NCBI GenBank assembly: GCA_025350665.1
Contig: JANXXJ010000138.1
Location: forward strand, 1-42,950
Length of the DNA stretch: 42,950 bases
From: Gemmatimonadota bacterium
GTDB taxonomy: Bacteria > Gemmatimonadota > Gemmatimonadetes > Gemmatimonadales > GWC2-71-9
Direction of reading: 5' to 3'
Both the position numbers and the translations under genes were made by a program. This document shows positions 27,149 to 36,410 of the stretch, piece by piece (within the stretch, counting starts at the first letter, position 1; every line of letters begins with the position of its first letter). The notes under the pieces were generated by a model. The model was not told the origin of the DNA, searched no databases, and saw only the letters and a list, made by a program, of their open reading frames with translations.

Positions 27149-28036
27149 GTGAACCCGCTGCCTTCATTCCCGGCCCGCCCGACCACCCGCTTTGCGCCGA
27201 GCCCAACGGGTGTGCTCCATCTGGGCCACGTGGTGAACGCGGTATGGACCTGGGGCATTGCCCGGGCCACCGGCGGACGGGTGCTGCTCCGGATCGAAGA
27301 TCATGACCGTAGCCGCTGCCGACCGGAATTCGACGCCGCGATTCTTCGCGATCTCGCCTGGCTGGGGCTCGAGGCGGATGCCGGTTCCGCGCGCCAGAGC
27401 GACCGTCAGGATCGGTATGCAGCCGCGCTCGCTCGACTGGGCCGGGTGACTACGGTGTACGGCTGCGCCTGTTCGCGGAAGATGATCGCGACGGCGGCCG
27501 GCGGACCGATCGAGGGCGAGGAACTCCGCTATCCGGGCACCTGCCGAGGCACATCGCTGGGCCTTGTCGCGGGCCTCGGCGTTCGGGCGGCCCTGCCGGA
27601 CGGGGCGATCACGTTTCACGATCTCCGGCTGGGAGCCATCCGGCAGGACCCGGCGCTCCAGTGCGGCGACCTGCTCCTCCGCGACCAGCCCGGGTCATGG
27701 ACGTACCAGTGGTGCGTCACCGTCGACGATCTCGAGGACGGGGTCGATCTGGTCATCCGGGGCGAGGACCTGCTCGAGTCCACCGGTCGCCAGATCCTGC
27801 TGGGCCGGATGCTCGGCCGGACCGCGCCCGCCGCTTTCCTGCATCATCCGCTGATCCATGGCGACGACGGCCGGAAACTGGGCAAACGGGAGCGGTCCGA
27901 GGGTGTCGAGGCGCTGCGGGCCGCGGGCCTGGCACCGGAGGCCGTACTGGGCCGGGCGGCGTGGCTCTCCGGCCTGCTCCCGGTCGCGGAACCGATCCGG
28001 GCCGATGATCTGGCCCGGCTCTTCGATCGCCGTTAG
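27149..28036 (+). CDS. gluQ: Glutamyl-Q tRNA(Asp) synthetase
   Basis: TRFAPSPTGVLHLGHVVNAV, zinc site YGCACS...RYPGTCRG, lacks anticodon-binding domain; GTG start. Confidence 0.92.
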   Translation: MNPLPSFPARPTTRFAPSPTGVLHLGHVVNAVWTWGIARATGGRVLLRIEDHDRSRCRPEFDAAILRDLAWLGLEADAGSARQSDRQDRYAAALARLGRVTTVYGCACSRKMIATAAGGPIEGEELRYPGTCRGTSLGLVAGLGVRAALPDGAITFHDLRLGAIRQDPALQCGDLLLRDQPGSWTYQWCVTVDDLEDGVDLVIRGEDLLESTGRQILLGRMLGRTAPAAFLHHPLIHGDDGRKLGKRERSEGVEALRAAGLAPEAVLGRAAWLSGLLPVAEPIRADDLARLFDRR

Positions 28037-29259
28037 GCGAGGGTCCGGTCGAGCCGGTCCAGACGCCGGATCTCGGGCCAGACGACACTCACCCATCCCA
28101 CCACCGCCATCACGCCCACCCCGCCCGCCACTACGGCAACGACGGGCCCGATGATGCTGGCGAGGAAGCCGGACTCGAATTCGCCCAGTTCGTTGGACAT
28201 TCCGATGAACAGGGTGTTGACGGCGGACACCCGGCCGCGGAGCGCGTCGGGGGTGGCGAGTTGGGCCAGAGCAAGGCGGATGACCACGCTGACGGCATCG
28301 AATCCGCCGGCCAGCAGCAGCATCGCGAAGGAAATCCAGAAGCTGGTCGAGAGGCCGAACAGGATGATGGTCACCCCGAAGCCGGCCACGGACCAGAGCA
28401 GGGTCCGGCCGGCGCGCTGCATCGGTGGCCGGTGGGCGAGCGCGAACGACGTGACGACGGCACCGATCGACTGGGCACCCCGGAGCCAGCCCAGACCGGC
28501 GGGTCCAGTATGGAGAATGTCCTTGGCGTAGACCGGGAGGAGCGCCATGACGCCGCCCAGCAGCACGGCGAAGAGATCGAGCGACATCGCCGCGAGCAGC
28601 ATCGGGGAGCCACGGACGAACCGGATGCCTTCGAGGAGGGCGTGCCATGAGAGACGGTCGCGGCTCCCGGCGGGCCGGGTCATCTTGATCCGCCCGATCA
28701 GCAGAATGAACAGGAACGCGGTGGCGGCGCAGATGGCGTAGACCGCCACGGCACCGCCGGTCCAGGCGATCAGCCAGCCGCCGAGGGCCGGGCCCAGGAC
28801 GTCGGCTGCCTGCCAGCCGCCGCTGTTCCAGGCGATGGCGTTCTGCAGGGTGTCGATCGGCAGCAGGTTCGGCATGATGGCCTGCTTGGCCGGGAGCTGG
28901 AACGTCCGTCCGGCGCCATAGAGCGCCAGGAGGACGTAGTAGGTCGCCACGGGGGCGCGGGTGAAGGACGCCAGGCCCAGGCCGGCGGCGGCCAGCGCGA
29001 TCAGGACCTGGGCCGCGATGAGGACCCGGCGCCGGTCGCCGCTATCGGCCAGGTGGCCGGCGGGCAGGATCAGGGTGACCATCGGCGCGATCTGGACCAG
29101 ACCGACCATGCCTAACGCCAGCGCCGAATGGGTCCGCTCGTAGAGTTCCCAGCCGACGGCCACGGCCATCATGGCCTGGCCCAGCACCGCAAGGACGTGG
29201 CCGGTCAGGTAGCGCCGGAATCCCTGATGGCGGAGGGCCGCGTAGGCGTCGTGGCTCAC
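28033..29259 (-). CDS. MFS transporter
   Basis: 12-TM-like; RYLTGHVLAVLGQAMMAVAVGWELYERTHSALALG, AGHLADSGDRRRVLI. Confidence 0.85.
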   Translation of the reverse strand: MSHDAYAALRHQGFRRYLTGHVLAVLGQAMMAVAVGWELYERTHSALALGMVGLVQIAPMVTLILPAGHLADSGDRRRVLIAAQVLIALAAAGLGLASFTRAPVATYYVLLALYGAGRTFQLPAKQAIMPNLLPIDTLQNAIAWNSGGWQAADVLGPALGGWLIAWTGGAVAVYAICAATAFLFILLIGRIKMTRPAGSRDRLSWHALLEGIRFVRGSPMLLAAMSLDLFAVLLGGVMALLPVYAKDILHTGPAGLGWLRGAQSIGAVVTSFALAHRPPMQRAGRTLLWSVAGFGVTIILFGLSTSFWISFAMLLLAGGFDAVSVVIRLALAQLATPDALRGRVSAVNTLFIGMSNELGEFESGFLASIIGPVVAVVAGGVGVMAVVGWVSVVWPEIRRLDRLDRTLA

Positions 29260-31511
29260 GGCGAGGGCCGGGTGTACAGCGAGCGATAGACCGCCTGGTT
29301 TCTGAGGACCCGCCTGACGTAGTCCCGGGTCTCGGCAAAGGGGATCCGCTCGACGAACACTTCAGGATCGTCGTCGACGCCGCGAATCGAACGCCAACGG
29401 TTTACCCGTTCGATGCCGGCGTTGTAGGCCGCCAGCCCGCGCTCCGGCCAGTCCAGCCTGGCGAGATCGTGGGCCAGGTGGTCGATCCCGAAATCGAGAT
29501 TGACGTCCGGTTGGTAGAGCAGCACCGCGTCCCATTCCGGCAAGCCGGCCCGGCGGGCCAGCTCCGCCCCGACCGCCGGCAGCAGTTGCATGAGGCCGCG
29601 GGCGTCGGCAGCGGACCGGGCTTCGGGATCGAAGGCGGACTCCTGACGAATGACGGCGGCGGCGAGCATCGGGTCGAGCGAGGCGGACGCGGCCTGGCCC
29701 CGGAGCACGTCGGCAAACGGGAGCGGGTACAACAGCTGGGCCAGCGTCCGGTCGAGCGGCGCGCCCTTCTCCTGAGCCCGCTGGGCCAGCCGGAGTGCCC
29801 GCGCATAGTAGTCGTATCGGGCCAGCGCGACGGCGGTGCGGAGCATCCGCTCCGGAGCCGAACCCGCCACCGCGACGAAATGGTCGAGCTCGAACCGGGC
29901 TTCGACGTCGAGGCCAAGACGGCTCAGCAGCGCGGCGCGTTCGAGACCATCGGCCGGGAGTTCCGGGGCGGCGGAGTCGGGCCGGTCGGCAATGATCCGG
30001 AACGGCACCCCCAGGCGGCGGCTCGAGAGCCAGGCGTAGTAGGAATCGGGTGCCCGTTCGACAATCGTTCGCCAGCGGGTCCGGGCCGCCGCGGTATCGC
30101 CAGAGACGGCGTGGGCGCGGGCGCTCCAGTAGCGGGCCGCGATCGATTCTTCGCCCCCGCGATCGGCGAGGCGGTCGAACTCAGTGGCAGCCGTGGCGGG
30201 ATCGTGGGCCAGCAGGGCGATCAGCGCCGCCTGAAAGGCCGAGCGGGGGGCGAATGGCGCGGCCGAGTAACGGGCCGCTTTGCGAAACAGCGCCCGCGCG
30301 TCGTCGTCGTCGCCGCGGTCGGCCTTGAGATCGGCGGCGAGGTAGAGCGCCTGGGCGACGGGTGTCGAATCGGTCGGGTAGTCCGCCGCAATCGCGGCCA
30401 GGGCGGCCTCGGCGCCATCAGTGTTGCCGTTCCGGAGTTTCATCCGGGCCTTCTGATAGGCGGCGTCGGCTTTGAGATCGGGCGTTTCCACGGCATCGAA
30501 GAGCGGCAGCGCCTGGGCGACGCGCCCGAGCCTGGCCAGAACCGTGGCGTAGGTGAAGCGATCCCGGTCGACGAGCTTCCCGGTGGTAGCGGCGAATCCG
30601 CGCGCCGCCTGCTCGAGCAGTCCGGTCGCCGCGGCGCGCCGGGCGATTCTCAGCTCCTCGGCCGGAGTGCGGTCCGGGAAGTGGCGGTCGAGCATTGCGA
30701 TCGCGGCCTTGGCGTCGTCCGCGGACTGGTCGGGACCCAGCAGGGCCAGTAGTTCGGCCCGAGCGGCGGTTCGGGCCGAGGGATCGCCGGTCTTTAGCCG
30801 GAGGCGGACCGCGGCGAGCCGGGCGCCGAGTGCGTCGTAGCGCTCGGCGGCGCCGATCTCGTCGCCGGTCCGGTCGCGGGCCAGCGCCTCGGTCCAGCCG
30901 ATGCGCGGCCGGGCGACGGGCGAGGTGACGTCGTTCAGAAGCCGACCGCGGGCGATGGAGTCGACCGTCACGCCGGCTGCCCGGAGGTAGAACCAGTCTT
31001 TCAACGCGGGGAAATGCTGGGCCAGGGTCCGGTAGGCGGCCGCGGCGGAATCGAACTGATCGAGCCGGTCCAGGGCCCTGGCGTGGGTCACCAGTCGTTC
31101 GGCGCGGGTGGGCGGGGGCCCGAGTTCGAGCGATCGTCGAGTGTGGGCGAGGGCTTCTTCCGGCTGACTTCGCTCCACGAGAGCCCGGGCAAGGAGGGCC
31201 TGGCCTTCGCCGCCGTAGTCGTCGAGCCACCGCTGTCCGTCGAGGAGGCGGACGACGGTCGCCCAGCCTTGCCAACCCGCCGCGGCGCGGGCCGCGGTCA
31301 GGATGACGGAGGGTTTGGCGCCCGACTCCCGGCTGGGAGCGGCCAGCATTCTGGTGGCTTGCCAGGGCCGTCCGCTCTCGATGGCGCGGGCGGCGGCGAT
31401 GGTGATCGAGTCGGTCGGGCCCGGGGCGGCGCGCCCGCCCTGCGCCAGAGCAACGCCGGGTGCCGGAGCGGTGAGGACCAGGAGGATGAGGGTCGGACAG
31501 GGGTGGCGCAC
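29256..31511 (-). CDS. Soluble lytic murein transglycosylase-like protein with TPR region
   Basis: C-terminal SLT domain: LDPMLAAAVIRQESAFDPEARSAADARGLMQLLPAVG ... LAAYNAGIERVNRW; ATGA overlap with MFS. Confidence 0.88.
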   Translation of the reverse strand: MRHPCPTLILLVLTAPAPGVALAQGGRAAPGPTDSITIAAARAIESGRPWQATRMLAAPSRESGAKPSVILTAARAAAGWQGWATVVRLLDGQRWLDDYGGEGQALLARALVERSQPEEALAHTRRSLELGPPPTRAERLVTHARALDRLDQFDSAAAAYRTLAQHFPALKDWFYLRAAGVTVDSIARGRLLNDVTSPVARPRIGWTEALARDRTGDEIGAAERYDALGARLAAVRLRLKTGDPSARTAARAELLALLGPDQSADDAKAAIAMLDRHFPDRTPAEELRIARRAAATGLLEQAARGFAATTGKLVDRDRFTYATVLARLGRVAQALPLFDAVETPDLKADAAYQKARMKLRNGNTDGAEAALAAIAADYPTDSTPVAQALYLAADLKADRGDDDDARALFRKAARYSAAPFAPRSAFQAALIALLAHDPATAATEFDRLADRGGEESIAARYWSARAHAVSGDTAAARTRWRTIVERAPDSYYAWLSSRRLGVPFRIIADRPDSAAPELPADGLERAALLSRLGLDVEARFELDHFVAVAGSAPERMLRTAVALARYDYYARALRLAQRAQEKGAPLDRTLAQLLYPLPFADVLRGQAASASLDPMLAAAVIRQESAFDPEARSAADARGLMQLLPAVGAELARRAGLPEWDAVLLYQPDVNLDFGIDHLAHDLARLDWPERGLAAYNAGIERVNRWRSIRGVDDDPEVFVERIPFAETRDYVRRVLRNQAVYRSLYTRPSP

Positions 31512-31550
31512 CAGAGGAATCTAAGCGGGCGCCGGGTCCCGCGAACGCCG

Positions 31551-31730
31551 TTAGGCGGCGCGGGACCCCTTGGCTGATCGGAGCGGCGGCTGGCGGCGGA
31601 GGTACACGGTGCCTCGGCTGGTGCCGAAGAAACGGGCCCGCCTCGGGAGGATCACCCGGCCGACGGAATTGCCCCGTTCGTCGTAAACTTCGTAGCTTTC
31701 AAAGCGGTCCTGCCTGGTCTTGAGGGTCAT
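31551..31730 (-). CDS. 59-aa small ORF homologous to the last blade of the beta-propeller protein (mini-gene or remnant)
   Basis: YEVYDERGNSVGRVILPRRARFFGTSRGTVYLRRQ vs YDVFDRAGKLVRKVTLNPRSVVRGFGKGTVYVVRT. Confidence 0.5.
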   Translation of the reverse strand: MTLKTRQDRFESYEVYDERGNSVGRVILPRRARFFGTSRGTVYLRRQPPLRSAKGSRAA

Positions 31731-31792
31731 CGTATCATCCAATGTCGTGATGTCCTTTGGATGCGACGGCGGAGAGAAAGGTTGCATTGGTC

Positions 31793-33409
31793 ATGGTCGA
31801 TGACTCCCGGCGGAGTTTTCTCGCGCTCCTGGGCCTGGCCCCGATCGCGAGCGGGCTCCCGGTCTGGCGGCCGGCCGGCCGGCTGGACCTGGTCATTCGG
31901 GGTGCGACCGTCTTCGACGGAGTAGAGGATCGCGGCCACCGGCTCGATATCGGGATCCGGGGCGACCGGATCGTGGCCCTGGCCCATCGGATCGGGGGCC
32001 GGACGGTCGACGAAATCGACGCCCGCGGCCTGGCCGTGGCACCCGGTTTCGTGGACGTGCACTCCCATGCGGACGGCACGCTGCAGGCGGATCCGCGGCT
32101 CGAGTCGGTGGTCCGCCAGGGCGTGACGACAGTGGTGGTCGGCGCGGACGGCTTCTCGCGGATTCCCGACGACGCGGGCCGGACGGCCATGAGCGACTGG
32201 TTCGCCGAGGTGGATGCCATGAATCCCGGGGCCAATGTGGCCTCGATGGTTGGTCTGGGGCGGGTCCGGCAGCTGGTGGTGGGCGACGACGATCGGCCGG
32301 CGACGCCGACCGAACTGGGCCGGATGGTGGAGCTGGTGAAGGCGGCTCTCAGGTCGGGGGCCTGTGGCGCGTCGGCCGGGCTCGAGTACACGCCGGGGGC
32401 GTTTGCGGGAATCGACGAACTGGTAGCCCTCTGCCGCCCGCTGGCCCGGTACCGGTTGCCATATTCGCCGCACCTGCGGAACGAGGACGACCGGCTGGTG
32501 GAGGCGGTTGACGAAGGTCTCGAGGTCGGCCGGCGGGCCCGGTGTCCGGTGCACATCGCCCACCTCAAGACTCAGGGCCCGCGGAATTGGAGCAAGCTCG
32601 ATCAGGTCTTCCGGAAGATGAGCCGCGCGCGCCGGGCCGGGCGTGACGTGACCTTCGACCGGTATCCTTACCTGGCCTATCAGACCGGACTCAGCAATCT
32701 CTTTCCGTTGTGGAGCCGGGATGGTGGTGAGGAGGCGTTCGTCAAACGGCTGGCGGACAGCAGTCTGACGGCGCGGCTTACCGAGGCGGTCGAAGCCAAG
32801 GTGGCGTTGATCGGCGGGTGGGACCGGGTCATGGTCAGCAGCGTCTCCGCCGACGCTGACCGGAGTGCGGAAGGGAAAAGGATCTCGGAACTTGGCCCGG
32901 GTGACCACTACCGGCTGACGGTGGGGCTGCTGGAGCGGAATGGCGGCGATGTCGGCATGGTGGGATTTGCGATGAGCGAGGACAACCTCGAACGGATTCT
33001 CAAACATCCCCATGTGATGGTGGCGAGCGACGGCGGGGCAGTGGCGCTCGAGGGACCGGCCCGGCGCGGTCATCCTCATCCCCGGAGCCTGGGCTCGTTC
33101 CCGCGGGTGCTGGGCCACTATGTCCGGGAGCGAAACGTGCTGTCCCTCGGCGCCGCCATCCGGAAAATGAGTTCGATGCCGGCCGCGCGGGTGCGGCTCG
33201 ACCGAAGGGGGCGGATCGCATCGGGCTGGTATGCCGATCTGGTCGTCTTCGACCCCGCGACCGTGGCCGATCGGGCCACCTTCGCTGAACCGTTCGCCTA
33301 TCCCGAGGGGATCCACGCGGTGGTGGTGAACGGTGCGGTGGCGTTGAGAGATGGACAGCGGGGTCCCGGCACGGGCCGCGCCCTCCGGCCCAGCGGAGGC
33401 AGACGGTAG
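31793..33409 (+). CDS. N-acyl-D-amino-acid deacylase-like amidohydrolase, TAT-like signal
   Basis: DDSRRSFLALLGLA; LDLVIRGATVFDG, APGFVDVHSHAD, MVASDGGAVALEGPARRGHPHPRSLGSFPRVLGHYVRE. Confidence 0.88.
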   Translation: MVDDSRRSFLALLGLAPIASGLPVWRPAGRLDLVIRGATVFDGVEDRGHRLDIGIRGDRIVALAHRIGGRTVDEIDARGLAVAPGFVDVHSHADGTLQADPRLESVVRQGVTTVVVGADGFSRIPDDAGRTAMSDWFAEVDAMNPGANVASMVGLGRVRQLVVGDDDRPATPTELGRMVELVKAALRSGACGASAGLEYTPGAFAGIDELVALCRPLARYRLPYSPHLRNEDDRLVEAVDEGLEVGRRARCPVHIAHLKTQGPRNWSKLDQVFRKMSRARRAGRDVTFDRYPYLAYQTGLSNLFPLWSRDGGEEAFVKRLADSSLTARLTEAVEAKVALIGGWDRVMVSSVSADADRSAEGKRISELGPGDHYRLTVGLLERNGGDVGMVGFAMSEDNLERILKHPHVMVASDGGAVALEGPARRGHPHPRSLGSFPRVLGHYVRERNVLSLGAAIRKMSSMPAARVRLDRRGRIASGWYADLVVFDPATVADRATFAEPFAYPEGIHAVVVNGAVALRDGQRGPGTGRALRPSGGRR

Positions 33410-33484
33410 GCCCGGACCCGATACGCTGAATCCGAAGAGTGTCCGGATTCGTACGATCAGCCTTCACTTTGGGATATCAGGACC

Positions 33485-34381
33485 ATGCTCAAGACGATCG
33501 GAAAATTTCTGCTTGCCGTCGCGGCCATTGTGGTGCTGGCCGTCGCCGGCGTCTTCGCCAAGGCAACCCTGCAGCTGGGGAAGATCCGTGACCTGCCGGC
33601 CCCGCGCCTCGCCGTGCGGACCGACTCGGCCACGATCGAGCGCGGTCGTCACCTGGCCACCGCGATCTTCAAATGCGTCGACTGTCATGGCCGGGATCTG
33701 GGCGGTCGGGAGCCGTTCGTCGACGCCGGTCCGCTCGGCCTGATCAATACGCCCAATCTGACCACCGGCCAGGGGGGCGTCATCAGGCGGTATGATGATG
33801 CGTTGCTGGCCCGGGCCGTCCGGCACGGGATCCGGGCGGATGGCAGCCCGCTTCTGATCATGCCGGCCCTGGATTATGTGGTGGCATCGGACCAGGATGT
33901 GGCGGCTGTCATCGCCTATGTCCGGTCGGTGCCGCCGGTGGACCGGGACCATGAACCATCGACGGTGCGTCCACTCGGCCGGATTCTCTATGGCATCGGT
34001 CAGTTCCCGCTCATCGATGCCGACGTCGTTGATCATGCGGCCCCACCAATGGAAGTGCCGGTGGGGGCCACGGTCGAGTACGGCAAGTACCTCGGCTCCG
34101 TGGGGGGCTGTATCGGCTGCCACGGGCCGGGGTTGTCAGGCGGGAAGATTCCGGGGGGCCCGCCGGACTGGAAGCCGGCCGCCAACATTACTCCGGCCGG
34201 ACTCAAGGGGTGGACCGAGACGGATTTCATCACGGCGCTCAAGACCGGTCGACGTCCGAATCGGACGCCGATCGACACGATCATGCCGTGGCGCCTGGCC
34301 GGCCAGATGGACTCGACGGAGATGCACGCGGTCTGGCTGTATCTGCAGTCGCGGCCGCCCAAGCCGTTCGGGGGGCGTTAG
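33485..34381 (+). CDS. Diheme c-type cytochrome
   Basis: Two CXXCH motifs (CVDCH, CIGCH), N-terminal hydrophobic segment. Confidence 0.88.
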   Translation: MLKTIGKFLLAVAAIVVLAVAGVFAKATLQLGKIRDLPAPRLAVRTDSATIERGRHLATAIFKCVDCHGRDLGGREPFVDAGPLGLINTPNLTTGQGGVIRRYDDALLARAVRHGIRADGSPLLIMPALDYVVASDQDVAAVIAYVRSVPPVDRDHEPSTVRPLGRILYGIGQFPLIDADVVDHAAPPMEVPVGATVEYGKYLGSVGGCIGCHGPGLSGGKIPGGPPDWKPAANITPAGLKGWTETDFITALKTGRRPNRTPIDTIMPWRLAGQMDSTEMHAVWLYLQSRPPKPFGGR

Positions 34382-34383
34382 GC

Positions 34384-35115
34384 CTAGCGCCGGTCCCGTT
34401 TGCAGGAACTGACATCGACCGCGCCGACTTCGGGGACCAGGTCGGCGCGGGGGCGGACCAGCCAGCGGTTCCGGATCTGAATCAATTCGATGACCGTCAG
34501 GTCGCCGCCAGCCCAGGCGGGACCGGTGTCGCCCTCCCGCTCCTCCTTCACAATAGCGTACGACGTCGAGTCCGATGTCTGCACGATGCCCGCGATGCTT
34601 CGTTTCGGGCTCGGGATCTGGTTGACGTCATCGGGTGCCGGGCAGCCGGCTTGCTCGAATTGCATGCGGACTTGCCACTGGGGGTCGCGGCTCTCGAGCC
34701 AGCGACCGGCGGCTTCGGCTGCGTCGAGGTTCCGCAGGATGCTGGCCGAGGCCACCCGGGCGAATTCGTACGGGGTTGGATCGGCGTAGCGGCGGCGCTG
34801 TTCCTCCATCATCCGGACCTGGTATTGCGCCACCTCGAGCGGCATGTCGGGGTTGGTTTTCCGGAGGTCGTCCACCGTCATCCGGGGGCCTTCCTCCGGG
34901 CTCCGGCGGGCCCGGGTGATGAAGTCGCGGCGGAAGCGGTCGAACGTGTCGAGGTCGAGCAACCGGGCGGCGGTCAGCCACTGACGGGCATTCCAGGCCT
35001 GGACGAACATGGTCGCCGCGTCGCCGGGGGACGGCTGGGCGACGGCAGACTGCAGGGGAAGGGCCGAAAACGCCAGCGCGCCGACCCCCAGGGCCAATGT
35101 GACCTTCGCGTTCAC
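34384..35115 (-). CDS. Exported protein of unknown function
   Basis: Signal peptide (ALAFSALPLQSAVAQ), 243 aa, GTG start with CTGGAGG SD; no family recognised. Confidence 0.7.
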   Translation of the reverse strand: MNAKVTLALGVGALAFSALPLQSAVAQPSPGDAATMFVQAWNARQWLTAARLLDLDTFDRFRRDFITRARRSPEEGPRMTVDDLRKTNPDMPLEVAQYQVRMMEEQRRRYADPTPYEFARVASASILRNLDAAEAAGRWLESRDPQWQVRMQFEQAGCPAPDDVNQIPSPKRSIAGIVQTSDSTSYAIVKEEREGDTGPAWAGGDLTVIELIQIRNRWLVRPRADLVPEVGAVDVSSCKRDRR

Positions 35116-35117
35116 TC

Positions 35118-35161
35118 AAACCTCCAGGGCTGCGCTCCGACAGGAGGAAGATCGGAGGTTT
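35118..35161 (-). promoter_or_regulatory. Leader stem pairing the SD of the 34384-35115 gene (AAACCTCC/GGAGGTTT)
   Basis: Perfect 8-bp inverted repeat; in minus-strand RNA the SD-containing GGAGGTTT pairs with upstream AAACCTCC; an alternative CCTCC lies between. Confidence 0.4.
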
Positions 35162-35282
35162 ACCCTCCCCGGGGAAGGCCCGTTCGGGGCCGGGCCGACC
35201 CGGTCCGGCCCGCCTCTTGCCAGTCAGAACTGTCAAGAGTTTGGTCGCTTCACGTGCCTCAATCAGCTTCAAGGGACTTCCT

Positions 35283-36383
35283 GTGGACTTGATCAGCACA
35301 TTCAAGGCGGTGCTTTCCAAGGCTGCCGAGTTGGGGGCTTCCGACGTCCATGTTTCGGCCGGCGGCCCGTTCCGGCTCCGGTTCCGGGGCCAGATCACGC
35401 CGGTCAGCGGCTGGCCGGCACTCACGCCGGACGATACGGCGGCGATTGCGGGGGAGATCCTGATTTCGGCCCGCAAGGCCACGCCCGACACGCTCGACCA
35501 GGTGATGCTGGGCCTTCGCGAGCTCGACTGTTCGTATTCGGTGGACGGCGCCGCGCGGTTCCGGGTCAATGTCTGCAGCCAGCGCGGGACTTACGCCGCG
35601 GTACTCCGGAACATTCCGATCGAGCTGCCGAGTTTTGATTCCCTGGGCCTGCCACCGGTGCTGGAGCAGATTACGCTCGAGGACCGCGGCCTGATCCTGG
35701 TGACCGGTGTGACGGGCAGCGGCAAGTCGTCGACCCTGGCGTCGATGCTCGGCCACCTGAACCGGGTCAAGGCCGCCAAGATCGTCACCATCGAAGATCC
35801 GATCGAGTTTCTCTACCGCGACGACCGGTCCCACATCATCCAGCGCGAACTGGGCGGCGACACCGACAGTTTCGCGGCGGCGCTCCGGGCGGCGCTGCGG
35901 CAGGATCCGGATGTCATCATGGTGGGCGAGATGCGGGACCGCGAGACCATCGACATTGCGCTCAAGGCGGCGGAGACGGGCCACCTGGTCTTCAGCACCG
36001 TGCACACAACCGACGCGGCCAAGACCGTGTCCCGGCTCATCAGCGTGTTCGATCAGGCCGAGCAGGCAACGACCAGGATTCGGATCGCCGAGTCGCTCCG
36101 GGCGGTGGTGTCGCAGCGCCTGCTGCCCAGGAAAGACGGCAATGGACGGGTGGTTGCGGCCGAGATTCTGCGGCGGACGGCGGCGATCGAGGACTGCATC
36201 GGGGACGGGTCGCGCGGGGCCGAGATCCGGGAGCTGATCGCCGACGGGCGGGATCAGTACGGCATGCAGACCTTCGACCAGCACATCATGGAGTTGTACC
36301 AGGCCGAGACGATTTCGGAGGACGTGGCCCGGTCGGCGGCGACCTCGCCGGACGACTTCATCCGGGGCTTGCAGTACGCCTGA
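35283..36383 (+). CDS. pilT: PilT/PilU-like type IV pilus twitching ATPase
   Basis: GVTGSGKSSTLASML Walker A, Asp/His boxes, VGEMRDRETIDIALKAAETGHLVFSTVHTTDA; GTG start. Confidence 0.9.
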   Translation: MDLISTFKAVLSKAAELGASDVHVSAGGPFRLRFRGQITPVSGWPALTPDDTAAIAGEILISARKATPDTLDQVMLGLRELDCSYSVDGAARFRVNVCSQRGTYAAVLRNIPIELPSFDSLGLPPVLEQITLEDRGLILVTGVTGSGKSSTLASMLGHLNRVKAAKIVTIEDPIEFLYRDDRSHIIQRELGGDTDSFAAALRAALRQDPDVIMVGEMRDRETIDIALKAAETGHLVFSTVHTTDAAKTVSRLISVFDQAEQATTRIRIAESLRAVVSQRLLPRKDGNGRVVAAEILRRTAAIEDCIGDGSRGAEIRELIADGRDQYGMQTFDQHIMELYQAETISEDVARSAATSPDDFIRGLQYA

Positions 36384-36410
36384 GCGGGCTGGTGGTGCCC
36401 GTGCCCGGGG

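Noticed and set aside
36384-36410. CGGGC-TGGTGGT-GCCCG stem between convergent pilT and TonB receptor genes
   Set aside because: Only a 5-bp stem without a T-run; expected by chance at this GC content.
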